A DNA stretch of 64,000 nt. Origin: Halolamina sediminis (lineage in GTDB: Archaea; Halobacteriota; Halobacteria; Halobacteriales; Haloferacaceae). The notes beneath the pieces were generated by a model that was given only the letters and a program-made list of their open reading frames with translations, had not been told where the DNA came from and ran no database searches. The position numbers and the translations under genes are program-made. Positions 33,975 to 42,858 of this stretch are shown here, in pieces. Position 1 is the stretch's first letter; every line of letters starts with the position of its first letter. The stretch is from positions 124,001 to 188,000 of the forward strand of contig NZ_CVUA01000001.1 of NCBI RefSeq assembly GCF_001282785.1, written 5' to 3'.

Positions 33975-34940
33975 TCAGGCGGCGCTGGCGGTCGGTCCCG
34001 TCTCCGCAGCCTGCAGCAGTTCCTGGTAGCGGTTCCGGATCGTGACCTCGCTCATGTCCGTCGCCGCGCTGACCTCGCTCTGGGTGAGCGCGTTGTTGGT
34101 CAGCACGCCCGCGGCGTAGATCGCGGCTGCGGCCAGCCCCACGGGCGACTTGCCCGAGTGGACGTTCTGGCGCTTGGCGGTCTCGAGCAGTTCCCGGGCG
34201 CGGCGCTCGGTCTCGTCGTCGAGTTCGAGGTCGCTCGCGAACCGCGGGAGGTACTCAAGCGGGTCCGCGGGCTGGACCTCGAGCTTCAACTCCCGCACGA
34301 TGTAGCGGTAGGCGCGCTTGAACGTCGCCTGATCGACGCGGGAGACGGCGCTCATCTCGTCGAGGCTGCGGGGGACGTTCCCCATCCGGGCCGCAGCGTG
34401 GAGGCTCGCGGTCGAGATCCCCTCGATCGAGCGGCCGGGCAGCAGGTCCTTGTCGAGCGCCTGTCGGTAGATCACCGACGCGGTCTCGCGGACGTTTTCC
34501 GGCAACCCGAGCGCGGAGGCCATGCGGTCGATCTCGCCCAGCGCCTGCTTGAGGTTGCGCTCCTTGTGGTCGCGGGTGCGGAACCGCTCGTTCCAGGTCC
34601 GCAGCCGCTGCATCTTCTCACGCTGGCTGGCCGACAGCTGGTTGCCGTAGGCGTCCTTGTTCTGCCAGCCGATGTTGGTCGACAGGCCGTCGTCGTGCAT
34701 CATCTTCGTCGTCGGCGCACCGACGCGGGACTTCTGGTCCTTCTCGCCGGCGTCGAACGCACGCCACTCGGGGCCGCGGTCGATCGCGTCTTCGTCGACG
34801 ACGAGGCCACAGTCTGCACAGACCGTCTCGGCCTGTGACTCGTCGGTCTCGAGGTTGCCACCGCACTCGGGGCAGTGGTGCTCCTGCTCGTTCTCTGCCC
34901 GCTCGGTCTCGGTTTCGCGGTGGGTCGTGTTGGTGCTCAT
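33975..34940 (-). CDS. tfb: Transcription initiation factor IIB
   Basis: A 321-aa TFB that bridges TBP-bound promoter DNA and RNA polymerase. It has an N-terminal zinc ribbon (CPECGGNLETDESQAETVCADCG), a B-finger/linker region (RGPEWRAFDAGEKDQKSRVGAP), and two cyclin repeats ending in an HTH (VSAATDMSEVTIRNRYQELL) that reads the BRE. The start at 34940 gives the usual N-terminus; an in-frame ATG at 34988 is possible because the TATA box would place the transcript start there. Haloarchaea carry several TFBs, and which one this is cannot be told. Confidence 0.93.
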   Translation of the reverse strand: MSTNTTHRETETERAENEQEHHCPECGGNLETDESQAETVCADCGLVVDEDAIDRGPEWRAFDAGEKDQKSRVGAPTTKMMHDDGLSTNIGWQNKDAYGNQLSASQREKMQRLRTWNERFRTRDHKERNLKQALGEIDRMASALGLPENVRETASVIYRQALDKDLLPGRSIEGISTASLHAAARMGNVPRSLDEMSAVSRVDQATFKRAYRYIVRELKLEVQPADPLEYLPRFASDLELDDETERRARELLETAKRQNVHSGKSPVGLAAAAIYAAGVLTNNALTQSEVSAATDMSEVTIRNRYQELLQAAETGPTASAA

Positions 34941-35010
34941 TGGATTGGAACCGAAGTGATACCCGGCTCGGTACCGGGCTGTCTTCACTCGAGGGTAGGA
35001 GAGAAAGAGA

Positions 35011-35018
35011 TATAAACC
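35011..35018 (-). promoter_or_regulatory. TATA box of tfb
   Basis: GGTTTATA on the minus strand, within the AT-rich run AAAGAGATATAAACCTTTT. Its spacing predicts transcription from about 34985, giving either a leader of about 45 bases containing a CCCGG/CCGGG hairpin (34962-34978) or a leaderless start at the alternative ATG 34988. Confidence 0.6.
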
Positions 35019-35180
35019 TTTTGCCCATCTCGAGACGGCTTCTCACCCTGCTACCGTTCGATTTCGGCATGTAGAATCGATACAGACCGACCGATAGCTT
35101 CTTACGTGGTATAACCTTGGGTAAGTCTCACACGGACGCCACGCTGGGCGGGGATTCTCGTGCCGATAACGCGGGGAGAA

Positions 35181-35996
35181 TCAGTCGCTCGCGACCTGAC
35201 AGCCGCCGTCGTAGTCGACGCCCGAGAGGGAGTCGATCCCCTCGTCGCCACAGACCGGGCAGTCGGGGTTCTCGCGGTACGGGACGGTCTCGAAGCTGAG
35301 CTCCCGGGCGTCGTAAAACAGCAGCCGGCCCGAGAGCGTGTCGCCGAGCCCGAGCAGCACCTTCACCGCCTCGGTGGCCTGCAGGCAGCCGACGGTGCCG
35401 GGCAGCACCCCCAACACGCCCGTCGTCGCACAGTCCGGCACAGTCCCGGGTTCGGGCGGTTCGGGGAACAGACAGCGGTAGCACGGCCCGTCGGGGGTGA
35501 GTGTGGTGATCTGCCCCTCGAACTTGTAGATCGCCCCGTGACAGAGCGGAACGCCCTCGATCTCACACGCGTCGTTGAGCATGTACCGCGTGGGGAAGTT
35601 ATCGGTGCAGTCGACGACCACGTCGTAGTCGGCGACGAGCTCCCGGGCCTCGTCGGGGGCGATCCGGCGCTCCATCGCGTCGACGTCGACGTCGGGGTTG
35701 AGCTCGGCGACGAACTCCGCGGCGCTCTCGGCCTTGGGTCGCCCCACGTCGGCGTCGCGGTGGATGATCTGCCGTTGGAGGTTCGAGCGCTCGACCACGT
35801 CGTCGTCGACGATGCCGAGGTGGCCCACGCCCGCGGCCGCGAGGTACTGGATCACCGGCGCGCCGAGGCCGCCGGCGCCGACGACCAGCGCGCTGCCCTC
35901 GAGCAGGCGCTTCTGCCCCTCCGGCCCCACGTCCTCGAGGATGATGTGTCGGGAGTAGCGGTCGAGTTGGGTGGCGTCGAGCGAGAGGTCGGTCAT
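35181..35996 (-). CDS. ubaA: E1-like SAMP-activating enzyme UbaA (ThiF/MoeB family)
   Basis: A 271-aa adenylyltransferase that activates ubiquitin-like SAMP proteins for protein tagging, tRNA thiolation and molybdopterin synthesis. Seen are the Rossmann ATP loop VVGAGGLGAPVIQYLAAAGVG, VVDCTDNFPTRYMLND, zinc cysteines (CYRCLF and CPVCG) and the catalytic Cys region CATTGVLGVLPGTVGCLQA. An inverted repeat GATTCTC/GAGAATC at 35153-35182 overlaps the stop and could end transcription. NcsA, which uses its product, is nearby. Confidence 0.9.
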   Translation of the reverse strand: MTDLSLDATQLDRYSRHIILEDVGPEGQKRLLEGSALVVGAGGLGAPVIQYLAAAGVGHLGIVDDDVVERSNLQRQIIHRDADVGRPKAESAAEFVAELNPDVDVDAMERRIAPDEARELVADYDVVVDCTDNFPTRYMLNDACEIEGVPLCHGAIYKFEGQITTLTPDGPCYRCLFPEPPEPGTVPDCATTGVLGVLPGTVGCLQATEAVKVLLGLGDTLSGRLLFYDARELSFETVPYRENPDCPVCGDEGIDSLSGVDYDGGCQVASD

Positions 35997-36098
35997 GGGC
36001 CGTACTGGGGCCCGGCCGGCCATAAGGTCACGGCCCGCGGCCCGCGCGATGTCTGTCGCTGCCGTAGCGCCCTTCCCGCCGGCGCCCCACGTTCCCGT

Positions 36099-37106
36099 AT
36101 GGTTACGACAGACCGCTACTTCCTCGCGGAGCGACCCGACGGTATGCCCGACGACGACACCTTCGACCGACGGACGGTCGAGCTCGGCGATCCCGCTGCC
36201 GGCGAGGTGCTCGTGAAGCTCCGCTACCTCTCGGTCGACCCGTACATGCGCGGCCGGATGGACGCCGGCGAGTCCTACGCCGAGCCGTGGGAAGTGGACG
36301 AGCCGCTCGAAGGCGCCGCAGTCGGAGAAGTCGTCGACGAGACGGGGACGGAGTTCGCGGCCGGCGACACCGTCGTCGGCAACATGTCCTGGTCGGAGTA
36401 CCACCTCGCGAACGCGGACGGCCTCCAGCGAATCGAGACCGGCGCGCTCCCGGTGTCGACCGCGCTGGGCGTGCTGGGTATGCCGGGCCGGACGGCGTAC
36501 TTCGGCACGCGCGAGGTGCTCGAACCCCGCGCCGGCGACACGGTGGTCGTCAGCGCCGCCGCCGGCGCGGTCGGCTCGGTGGTCGGCCAGCTCGCCAAGC
36601 TGCAGGGCGCCCGCGTCGTCGGCTTCGCGGGCAGCGACGAGAAGTGCGACGTCGTCGAGGAGGAGTTCGGCTTCGACGCCTGCATCAACTACAAAGCGAC
36701 CGACGACTACGTCGCGGCGCTCGCCGACGCCGCGCCGGAGGGCGTCGACGGCTACTTCGATAACGTCGGCGGCCCGATCACCGACGCCGTGTTCAGCCAC
36801 CTCAACGTCGACGCCCGCGTCGCGGTCTGTGGGCAGATCGCACTGTACAACGCCGAGGAGATGCCCACCGGGCCACGGAAGCTGGGGAAGCTGATCGAGA
36901 CGCGGGCCCGCGTGCAGGGGCTGCTCGTCCAGGACTTCGCGCCGCGGTTCGAGCAGGCGACCGCAGATCTGGCTGAGTGGGTCGCCGCCGGCGAGATCGA
37001 GTACCGCGAGACGGTGACCGAGGGGCTGGAGAACGCCCCCGACGCCTTCTTGGGGCTGTTCGAGGGCGAGAACGTCGGGAAGCAGGTGGTGAAAGTCGGG
37101 AACTAG
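36099..37106 (+). CDS. NADP-dependent medium-chain oxidoreductase (MDR)
   Basis: A 335-aa zinc-independent MDR enzyme resembling prostaglandin/2-alkenal reductases (CurA type): LRYLSVDPYMRGRM, LGMPGRTAYFG, the nucleotide loop VVVSAAAGAVGSVVGQLAKL and GVDGYFDNVGG. It probably reduces alpha,beta-unsaturated carbonyls with NADPH. It diverges from ubaA by 102 bases and faces rpl15e across a repeat-containing gap. Confidence 0.87.
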   Translation: MVTTDRYFLAERPDGMPDDDTFDRRTVELGDPAAGEVLVKLRYLSVDPYMRGRMDAGESYAEPWEVDEPLEGAAVGEVVDETGTEFAAGDTVVGNMSWSEYHLANADGLQRIETGALPVSTALGVLGMPGRTAYFGTREVLEPRAGDTVVVSAAAGAVGSVVGQLAKLQGARVVGFAGSDEKCDVVEEEFGFDACINYKATDDYVAALADAAPEGVDGYFDNVGGPITDAVFSHLNVDARVAVCGQIALYNAEEMPTGPRKLGKLIETRARVQGLLVQDFAPRFEQATADLAEWVAAGEIEYRETVTEGLENAPDAFLGLFEGENVGKQVVKVGN

Positions 37107-37150
37107 GGTGGTGTTTCGGTAGCCGTCGGCACAACGACCGCCGCAAACGC

Positions 37151-37284
37151 GACCGCGGAGTGAGCTCGACCACTTGCGACCGCACCGCCCCGCACAGCCC
37201 TCGTGCCTCCCCAGCCGACTCGCTCCCTACAGTCGCTCGTCCCTCGCGCTCGGGTCGCGCACGGAGGCGCGACCGTTTCGCGCC
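37151..37284 (+). repeat. Dispersed intergenic element, copy B
   Basis: Lies between the convergent ends of the oxidoreductase and rpl15e genes. It shares GACCGCGGAGTGAGC and the left terminal repeat GACCACTTGCGACCGCA (37168-37184) with copy C, and the core from CCGCACAGCCC to TTTCGCGCC with copies A and C. The internal hairpin is GTCGCGC-ACGGAG-GCGCGAC (37254-37273): the outer pair is changed on both strands relative to copy A. No right terminal repeat is found, so the copy is probably truncated on the right. Confidence 0.75.
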
Positions 37285-37342
37285 GACCGCACAGCAGCAG
37301 CTACTCGGTCTGCATCGAAAGAAAACGGACCGGTGATTGCTG

Positions 37343-37933
37343 TTACTTCCCGCCGCGGTCGCCCGACGCCACGCTCGGTCGGACCTTCTCCGCACCCTTG
37401 CCTCGGGTGCGCAGCCCGCGGTTGGACTTGCCGGCGTTGGTGAGGCCGCGGAACGCGCGGCCGGTCTGGGAGTCGTCGCAGATCCAGTTGAGGTCGTCGT
37501 CGTTCTGGATCGCGGCGTGTTCGGGGTCCACGAGGATCGCCTCGAACCACTTCTGGGAGCCGTCCTCACCGACCCAGTAGGAGTTCATCACGCGGAGGTT
37601 CGGGTACTTCCGGGTCGCGCGCTCCTCGGCGATCCGCTGGATCGAGGTCCGGCGGCCGAGGCGGTTGACGCCCTGGCGCTTCGAACGACGGCCGGCCTTG
37701 TGTCGGCGCTTGCGCGCGCCGCCCTTGCGGACGGCGATGCGGACGACGACGATACCCTGCTTGGCCTTGTAGCCGAGTTCGCGGGCCTTGTCCAGTCGGG
37801 TCGGGCGCTCGATGCGCTCGATGGCGCCTTCCTCGCGCCACTCCTGTTTTCGCTGCCACTGCAGCTCGGCGAGCTTGCCGTCGCCGGGCTGCTTCCACGC
37901 GTCCTTGATGTGGGAGTAGAAACTTCGTGCCAT
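37343..37933 (-). CDS. rpl15e: 50S ribosomal protein L15e
   Basis: A 196-aa archaeal/eukaryotic ribosomal protein beginning MARSFYSHIKDAWKQPGDGKL, with the basic core RKGGARKRRHKAGRRSKRQGVNRLG and C-terminal GLRTRGKGAEKVRPS. It binds 23S rRNA. The 237 bases upstream (37934-38169) hold no gene; a GGCGG/CCGCC hairpin near 37968 is the only structure I see there. Confidence 0.97.
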   Translation of the reverse strand: MARSFYSHIKDAWKQPGDGKLAELQWQRKQEWREEGAIERIERPTRLDKARELGYKAKQGIVVVRIAVRKGGARKRRHKAGRRSKRQGVNRLGRRTSIQRIAEERATRKYPNLRVMNSYWVGEDGSQKWFEAILVDPEHAAIQNDDDLNWICDDSQTGRAFRGLTNAGKSNRGLRTRGKGAEKVRPSVASGDRGGK

Positions 37934-38169
37934 GGTTCTCTGCGGGCGCTTGCGATTCAGTCGGGCAGTCGGCGGCTCCGCCGCCTTTGGAGGCGCGTCG
38001 CACCTCTTCCGACCACATTTCGTCCCGAGCTATCGGGTGCCCGCTGGCGTCCCGTCGACCAGCGAGTTACCCGTGGATATTCGGGATTCGGTGGTAAGGG
38101 TTTCGAAGCGCCCCGACTCCGGGTCTTCGGGGTCGAGCGAGAAACGCCGACCGATGCCGAGAAGCGAGT

Positions 38170-39420
38170 TTAGACGCCCGTCTCGTACCGCAGGATGCCC
38201 GCGATCCCGCCGAAGGCGTTGAGCAGCTGTTCGCCCTTCTCGAAGTCGGTACTGATGAACTTCGTTTCGGTGCCGCGCTGGTCGGCGATCTCCATCAGGT
38301 GATCGACCACGTCCTCCCGCTCCTGCACTTCCGCGGCCTCGCCGCACTCCGAGCACTCGTGGTCGGTCGTGTTGTGCCGGCGCTCGACGGTCTCGTACTC
38401 GGTGTGCCCGTTGGGACACTCGTACACCACCACGTCCTCGGTGAGATCTTCCGAGAGCAGCAGGCGGTCGACCGAGCCCATGATGAGGTTCTCCCGGGTC
38501 GGCCCGAGGCCGTAGGTCGCTTCGCCGCCGGTGTGGAGGTTCTCGAAGAACTCCTCCATCTGCTCTTTGTCCTCGACGAGCTCCTGATCGGCCAGCGCCT
38601 CCTGCCCGGCGTCGACGAGGTCGTAGAGCCCGGACTCGTCGGTGTAGGCGATGTCGAACTTCCCGAGCACCTTGTCCTGCAGCTCGTGGTGGAGGTAGTC
38701 GCCGTCGAGGAACTCGTCTTTCGTCGGCGACGGACCCCCGACGAGGATCCCGTCGAGCTCGTGCCGTTTGGGAACCATCAGGTCGTCGGCCATCTCCGCG
38801 ACCTCCTGATAGAAGTTGTCGATAGCCTCCAGTCGCAGTCGGGCGAAACGCTGGGCGGACTGACCACCTTTGCGCTGCTTGCCCGGGACCAGCGAGGACG
38901 CCGACTTGACTGGCTCGACGCGCTTGCCTTTGAGCCAGCCGACGTTGGCCTCCCGCCGGTCGAGCACGATCAGGCCGAACAGGCCGGAGTCGGCCATCAT
39001 GTGCTCCAGCGGCTCGATCAGGAAGTCCGAGTCACAGTGGTAGCGGAACGACTCGACGGGGTCCGGCGGCGACTCCAGCGTCCGGGTGATCATCTCGGTC
39101 TGGCCGCCGCCGGCGTCGATCGCGCCCGAGAAGATCACCATCCCGTTCTCCGGCGGGTAGGTGTCGTAGTAGCGCAGCCGGTCCTTGATCGACGTGAGGG
39201 CGTCCTGCACGTTCGTCCGTGTCTGCTTGGACTTGATGTTGGCCGCCTCGGAGTGCTCCTGGGTCACGTGAGCGACCACGTCGGAGATCTGGCGGTCCTC
39301 GGGAATGTAGATGGTGACGAGCTGCGTTCCTGATCCCTCGAACTCCTCCAGCTCCTCGAGCACCTTGCGGAACTCGTACTTCCGCCGGTCCTCGCTGGTC
39401 GCTTCTGCGTCGGTACTCAT
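38170..39420 (-). CDS. prf1: Peptide chain release factor aRF1
   Basis: A 416-aa archaeal class I release factor that recognises all three stop codons. The stop-reading motif NIKS is at residues 61-64, the hydrolysis motif GGQ at 185-187 (GKQRKGGQSAQRF), and a zinc ribbon with CPNGH and CSECGE lies near the C-terminus. A GTACTTACA box lies about 30 bases upstream of the ATG. Confidence 0.97.
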   Translation of the reverse strand: MSTDAEATSEDRRKYEFRKVLEELEEFEGSGTQLVTIYIPEDRQISDVVAHVTQEHSEAANIKSKQTRTNVQDALTSIKDRLRYYDTYPPENGMVIFSGAIDAGGGQTEMITRTLESPPDPVESFRYHCDSDFLIEPLEHMMADSGLFGLIVLDRREANVGWLKGKRVEPVKSASSLVPGKQRKGGQSAQRFARLRLEAIDNFYQEVAEMADDLMVPKRHELDGILVGGPSPTKDEFLDGDYLHHELQDKVLGKFDIAYTDESGLYDLVDAGQEALADQELVEDKEQMEEFFENLHTGGEATYGLGPTRENLIMGSVDRLLLSEDLTEDVVVYECPNGHTEYETVERRHNTTDHECSECGEAAEVQEREDVVDHLMEIADQRGTETKFISTDFEKGEQLLNAFGGIAGILRYETGV

Positions 39421-39542
39421 TAATGCAGGATAGGCGCTATCGCGTGTAAGTACCTGTTGACTGTTCGTGTAGCGGTTTCACACCCTGGGCGTCGACGATC
39501 GACCCGCTGAGCGGCGTCGAGACCCCCCGATGTCACCGAGCG

Positions 39543-41291
39543 TTACATCGACTCCGGCGCGGCGACGCCGAGCACGTCGAGCGCGTTCCCGACCGTGTGG
39601 GCGGCCGCAGCCACGAGTGCCAGCCGCGCGTCCCGCAGTTCCTCGCTCTCGGCTTCGAGCACCGGACACTCCCGGTAGAACGCGTTGAACCGCTCGGCGA
39701 ACGTCCGAGTGTAGGTGGCGACGCGGTGCGGTTCGAGATCCTCGGCGGCGCCCTCGACCACGGCGGGGAACCGGGCGATCGTCCGGAGGAGGTCGCGCTC
39801 CTCGGGCGTGTCGAGCAGGTCGCCGTCGACGGCGGCGGGAACCGACTCGCCGTCGAGGATCCCGCGACAGCGCGCGTGGACGTACTGGACGTACGGCGCC
39901 GACTGCGCCTCGAAGTCGAGCGCGCGCTCCCACTCGAAGGTGATCGCCTTGCTCGGCTGCTTGGCGACGATGTCGTAGCGGACGGCGCCGATTCCGACCT
40001 GTCGGGCGATGCGCTCGACGTCCTCCTCACCGAGTTCGTCCTCGCGGATGCGGTCGTCCATGCGGTCCTCGACCTCCTCGCGGGCGCGGGCGACGGCCTC
40101 GTCCAGCAGGTCATCGAGATCGACCCCTGTCCCCTCGCGGGTGCTCATCCCCTCGCCGCCGGGGAGGTTCACCCACGAGAAGAACACCTGATCCAGCTGG
40201 TCGGTGTCGTGATCGAGCAGTTCGAGCGTCTCGCGGAGCTGAGAGAACGTGAGCTTGTGGTCCTCGCCGACGACGGTGACTGCCCGGTCGTAGTTCTCGA
40301 ACTTCCACTCGTGGTGGGCGAGGTCGCGGGTGGTGTACAGCGTCGTCCCGTCCGAGCGCAGGAACACGAAGTTCTTGTCGATGCCGTGCGCGGAGAGGTC
40401 GAGCTGCCACGCCTCCTCCTCGTACTCCGCCTCCTCGAGCGCCTGCAGGCGTTCGACCACGTCGTCGGTGGCGCCGGAGCGCATGAACCGCGTCTCCTTG
40501 ACGAACTCGTCGAACTCGGCGGGCAGCCGCGAGAGCGTCTGGGTCATCCCCTCGAGCACCGTGTCGACCACCTCGCTCACGCGCTCGTACGTCTCGTCGT
40601 CGCCGTCCTCGAGCCCCTGCATGATGGACTCGATCTCCTCCTCGGCGGCCGCCGTGGCGGCCTCGTCCGCTTCCTCGAGGTAGCTGTTCCCCTTCCGGTA
40701 GTAGCGGACGAGCTCGTAGTCGGGCTTCTCGCGTTCGGGTTCGGGCAGCTCGCTCTCGTCGAACGTCTCGTACGCCCACGTGAACACCGCGACCTGCCGG
40801 CCGGCGTCGTTGACGTAGTAGTGTCGTTCGACGTCGTAGCCGGCGTAGTCGAGCGCGTTCGCGATCGCGTCGCCGATGATGGGGTTGCGCGCGCGGCCGA
40901 CGTGGACCGGGCCGGTCGGGTTCGCGGAGGTGTGTTCGACGACGACCGACTCGCCCGTCGGCGGGCGCTGGCCGTACGCCTCGTCGCCGGCGGCGGCGAG
41001 CGTGTCCTCGTAGTACGACTCGTCCGGCGCGAAGTTGAGGTACGGCCCCTGCGTCGTGATCTCGCCGACGTACTCGTACTCGTCGGGGTCGATCTCCGCG
41101 GCCACCTCGGCGGCGACCGCCGGCGGCGGCGCGCCCACCTCGCTCGCGAGCCGGAACGCGACGCTGGAGGCGAGCACCGCGTCGACGTCCGCCGGCGGCT
41201 CCTCGATCCCGAGGTCGTCGGTCGGCAGGTCGCGCGCGGCCAGCGCGGCCGCGACCGCGTCCTCGACCGCCGACCGGAACTCGATGAACAT
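39543..41291 (-). CDS. argS: Arginine--tRNA ligase
   Basis: A 582-aa class I synthetase. An N-terminal Add-1 domain ([17 protein letters not shown]) precedes the Rossmann core with [18 protein letters not shown] (HIGH variant HVGR); the DALR anticodon domain is at the C-terminus, ending [16 protein letters not shown]. The ATG at 41291 fits the family and has a TATA-like CTTTATTC on its strand 20-28 bases upstream (41312-41319). It is divergent from ribK. Confidence 0.96.
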   Translation of the reverse strand: MFIEFRSAVEDAVAAALAARDLPTDDLGIEEPPADVDAVLASSVAFRLASEVGAPPPAVAAEVAAEIDPDEYEYVGEITTQGPYLNFAPDESYYEDTLAAAGDEAYGQRPPTGESVVVEHTSANPTGPVHVGRARNPIIGDAIANALDYAGYDVERHYYVNDAGRQVAVFTWAYETFDESELPEPEREKPDYELVRYYRKGNSYLEEADEAATAAAEEEIESIMQGLEDGDDETYERVSEVVDTVLEGMTQTLSRLPAEFDEFVKETRFMRSGATDDVVERLQALEEAEYEEEAWQLDLSAHGIDKNFVFLRSDGTTLYTTRDLAHHEWKFENYDRAVTVVGEDHKLTFSQLRETLELLDHDTDQLDQVFFSWVNLPGGEGMSTREGTGVDLDDLLDEAVARAREEVEDRMDDRIREDELGEEDVERIARQVGIGAVRYDIVAKQPSKAITFEWERALDFEAQSAPYVQYVHARCRGILDGESVPAAVDGDLLDTPEERDLLRTIARFPAVVEGAAEDLEPHRVATYTRTFAERFNAFYRECPVLEAESEELRDARLALVAAAAHTVGNALDVLGVAAPESM

Positions 41292-41342
41292 GGGCGACCG
41301 TTCCGCCCGGTGAATAAAGGGGCTTCCGAACCGTTCGGCCGG

Positions 41343-41370
41343 GGGAGCGCCGATAGAGCAGCGCGCTCCC
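41343..41370. repeat. Inverted repeat between argS and ribK
   Basis: 8-bp perfect arms GGGAGCGC (41343-41350) and GCGCTCCC (41363-41370) around a 12-base loop, in the 142-base divergent intergenic region. It could be an operator or simply insulate the two promoters; no factor can be named. Confidence 0.5.
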
Positions 41371-41396
41371 GTCACGGTTCTGCACCGCACCGCATC

Positions 41397-41422
41397 CAGT
41401 ATCGTTAAGCATCTCGATACTG
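41397..41422. promoter_or_regulatory. Candidate RbkR operator at the ribK promoter
   Basis: A perfect inverted repeat with 8-bp arms, CAGTATCG and CGATACTG, separated by 10 bases that include the TTAAG TATA-like core. It ends 11 bases before the ribK ATG, so a dimer bound here would cover the TATA box and start site. The downstream gene encodes an HTH-riboflavin kinase of the RbkR type, which is known as a regulator of riboflavin genes in archaea, making autoregulation the simplest reading. Confidence 0.65.
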
Positions 41423-41433
41423 AACTTCATCCC

Positions 41434-42132
41434 ATGCAAGAGACGACTGCGGGGGTCGACGCCGCCGAGGTGGCGGCGCTGAAGGAGATCGCGCTGTCCG
41501 GCGGCGTCGACGGCGAGCGGAAGGTGTCGTGTGCGGCGTTGGGCGAGCGCCTCGACGCGTCGAGTCAGACCGCTTCGCGGCGGCTCCAGCGGCTGGAGTC
41601 GGCGAACCTGATCGAGCGGGAGGTCGTCGCGGACGGGCAGTGGATCTCGCTCACCGCCGACGGGCAGTCCCGGCTCCGCGGGGAGTACGCTGACTACCGC
41701 CGGCTGTTCGAGGACGACGCCGCACTGACGCTTTCGGGGACGGTAACCGCCGGCGCCGGCGAGGGACGACACTACATCTCGCTGTCGGGGTACAAGCGCC
41801 AGTTCGAGGAGCGACTCGGCTACGAGCCGTATCCGGGCACGCTCAACGTCGACCTCGACGAGCAGAGCACCCGGAACCGGAGCGAGCTCACGGCCGTCGA
41901 GGGCGTCCGCATCGACGAGTGGGAGGACGAGGAGCGCACGTACGGCGCCGCGACCTGCTACCCCGCGCGGCTGGACGCCGACGCCGGTAGCGTCGAGCCG
42001 GTCCACGTGATCGTCCCCGACCGCACCCACCACGACGAGGATCAGATCGAGCTCATCGCCCCCGAGATGCTCCGCGACGAGCTCGGGCTGGCCGACGGCG
42101 ACGGGGTCGCCGTGGAGATCGAGTCGGCATGA
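41434..42132 (+). CDS. ribK: CTP-dependent riboflavin kinase with HTH domain (RbkR type)
   Basis: A 232-aa two-domain protein. Residues 8-70 form a winged HTH (SCAALGERLDASSQTASRRLQRLESANLI); residues 95-230 form the archaeal cradle-loop riboflavin kinase that uses CTP to make FMN (HYISLSGYKRQFEERLGYEPYPGTLNVDL and ELIAPEMLRDELGLADGDGVAVEI). HTH-kinase fusions of this kind act as riboflavin-gene regulators. The stop overlaps the ribB start by 4 bases (ATGA), so the two genes form an operon. Confidence 0.93.
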   Translation: MQETTAGVDAAEVAALKEIALSGGVDGERKVSCAALGERLDASSQTASRRLQRLESANLIEREVVADGQWISLTADGQSRLRGEYADYRRLFEDDAALTLSGTVTAGAGEGRHYISLSGYKRQFEERLGYEPYPGTLNVDLDEQSTRNRSELTAVEGVRIDEWEDEERTYGAATCYPARLDADAGSVEPVHVIVPDRTHHDEDQIELIAPEMLRDELGLADGDGVAVEIESA

Positions 42133-42809
42133 GTTCGACGACCGACACCGTCGACAGCGTGGCGGCCGCGCGGGCCGCCTTCGCTCGCGGGGAGCCAGTG
42201 CTCGTCCACGACGCCGCCGACCGCGAGGGCGAGGTGGACATCGTCTACCCCGCGCAGGCGGTCGACGCCGAGGCGGTCCGCCGGCTGCGAAACGACGCCG
42301 GCGGGCTGATCTGTGTCGCGATCACCGACGCGGTCGCCGAGGCGTGGGGGCTGCCGTTCCTCGCGGACGCGCTCGACCACCCCGCCACCGAGGCGGCCCA
42401 TCTGGACTACGACGACCGCTCGTCGTTCTCGCTCCCGGTGAACCACCGCGAGACGTTCACGGGGATCACCGACGACGACCGCGCGCTGACGATCGGCGAA
42501 CTGGGCGCGGCCGCCGACGACGCGGCGGCGGGGGCGTTCGACGCCGACGACTTCGCCGACTCGTTCCGCTCGCCCGGTCACGTCACGCTGCTGCGTGGCG
42601 CACCGGAACTGCTCGCGGACCGGCAGGGCCACACCGAACTCGGCCTCGCGCTCGCCGCGGCCGCGGACCGCGAGCCCGCGGTGGTGGTGTGTGAGATGCT
42701 CGACGGCGAGACCGGGGCTGCGCGCACCCCTGCCGACGCACGCGCTTACGCCGAGCGCGAGGGGCTGACGTACGTCGAGGGGCGGGACCTGCTGGCCCGG
42801 CTGGACTGA
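42129..42809 (+). CDS. ribB: 3,4-dihydroxy-2-butanone 4-phosphate synthase
   Basis: A 226-aa DHBP synthase converting ribulose 5-phosphate to the four-carbon precursor of riboflavin. Active-site stretch: DREGEVDIVYPAQ with acidic metal ligands, NDAGGLICVAI, RSPGHVTLLRGAPELLADRQGHTEL and VCEMLDGETGAA. It is cotranscribed and translationally coupled with ribK. Confidence 0.95.
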   Translation: MSSTTDTVDSVAAARAAFARGEPVLVHDAADREGEVDIVYPAQAVDAEAVRRLRNDAGGLICVAITDAVAEAWGLPFLADALDHPATEAAHLDYDDRSSFSLPVNHRETFTGITDDDRALTIGELGAAADDAAAGAFDADDFADSFRSPGHVTLLRGAPELLADRQGHTELGLALAAAADREPAVVVCEMLDGETGAARTPADARAYAEREGLTYVEGRDLLARLD

Positions 42810-42858
42810 GACCGCCGTTTCTGACGATTTTAAGACCCCGCCGTCCCCACACCCAGGT

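Noticed and set aside
37934-38169. Possible small RNA between rpl15e and prf1
   Set aside because: Only one GGCGG/CCGCC hairpin is visible, without a clear TATA box or a repeated counterpart, so no RNA gene can be supported.
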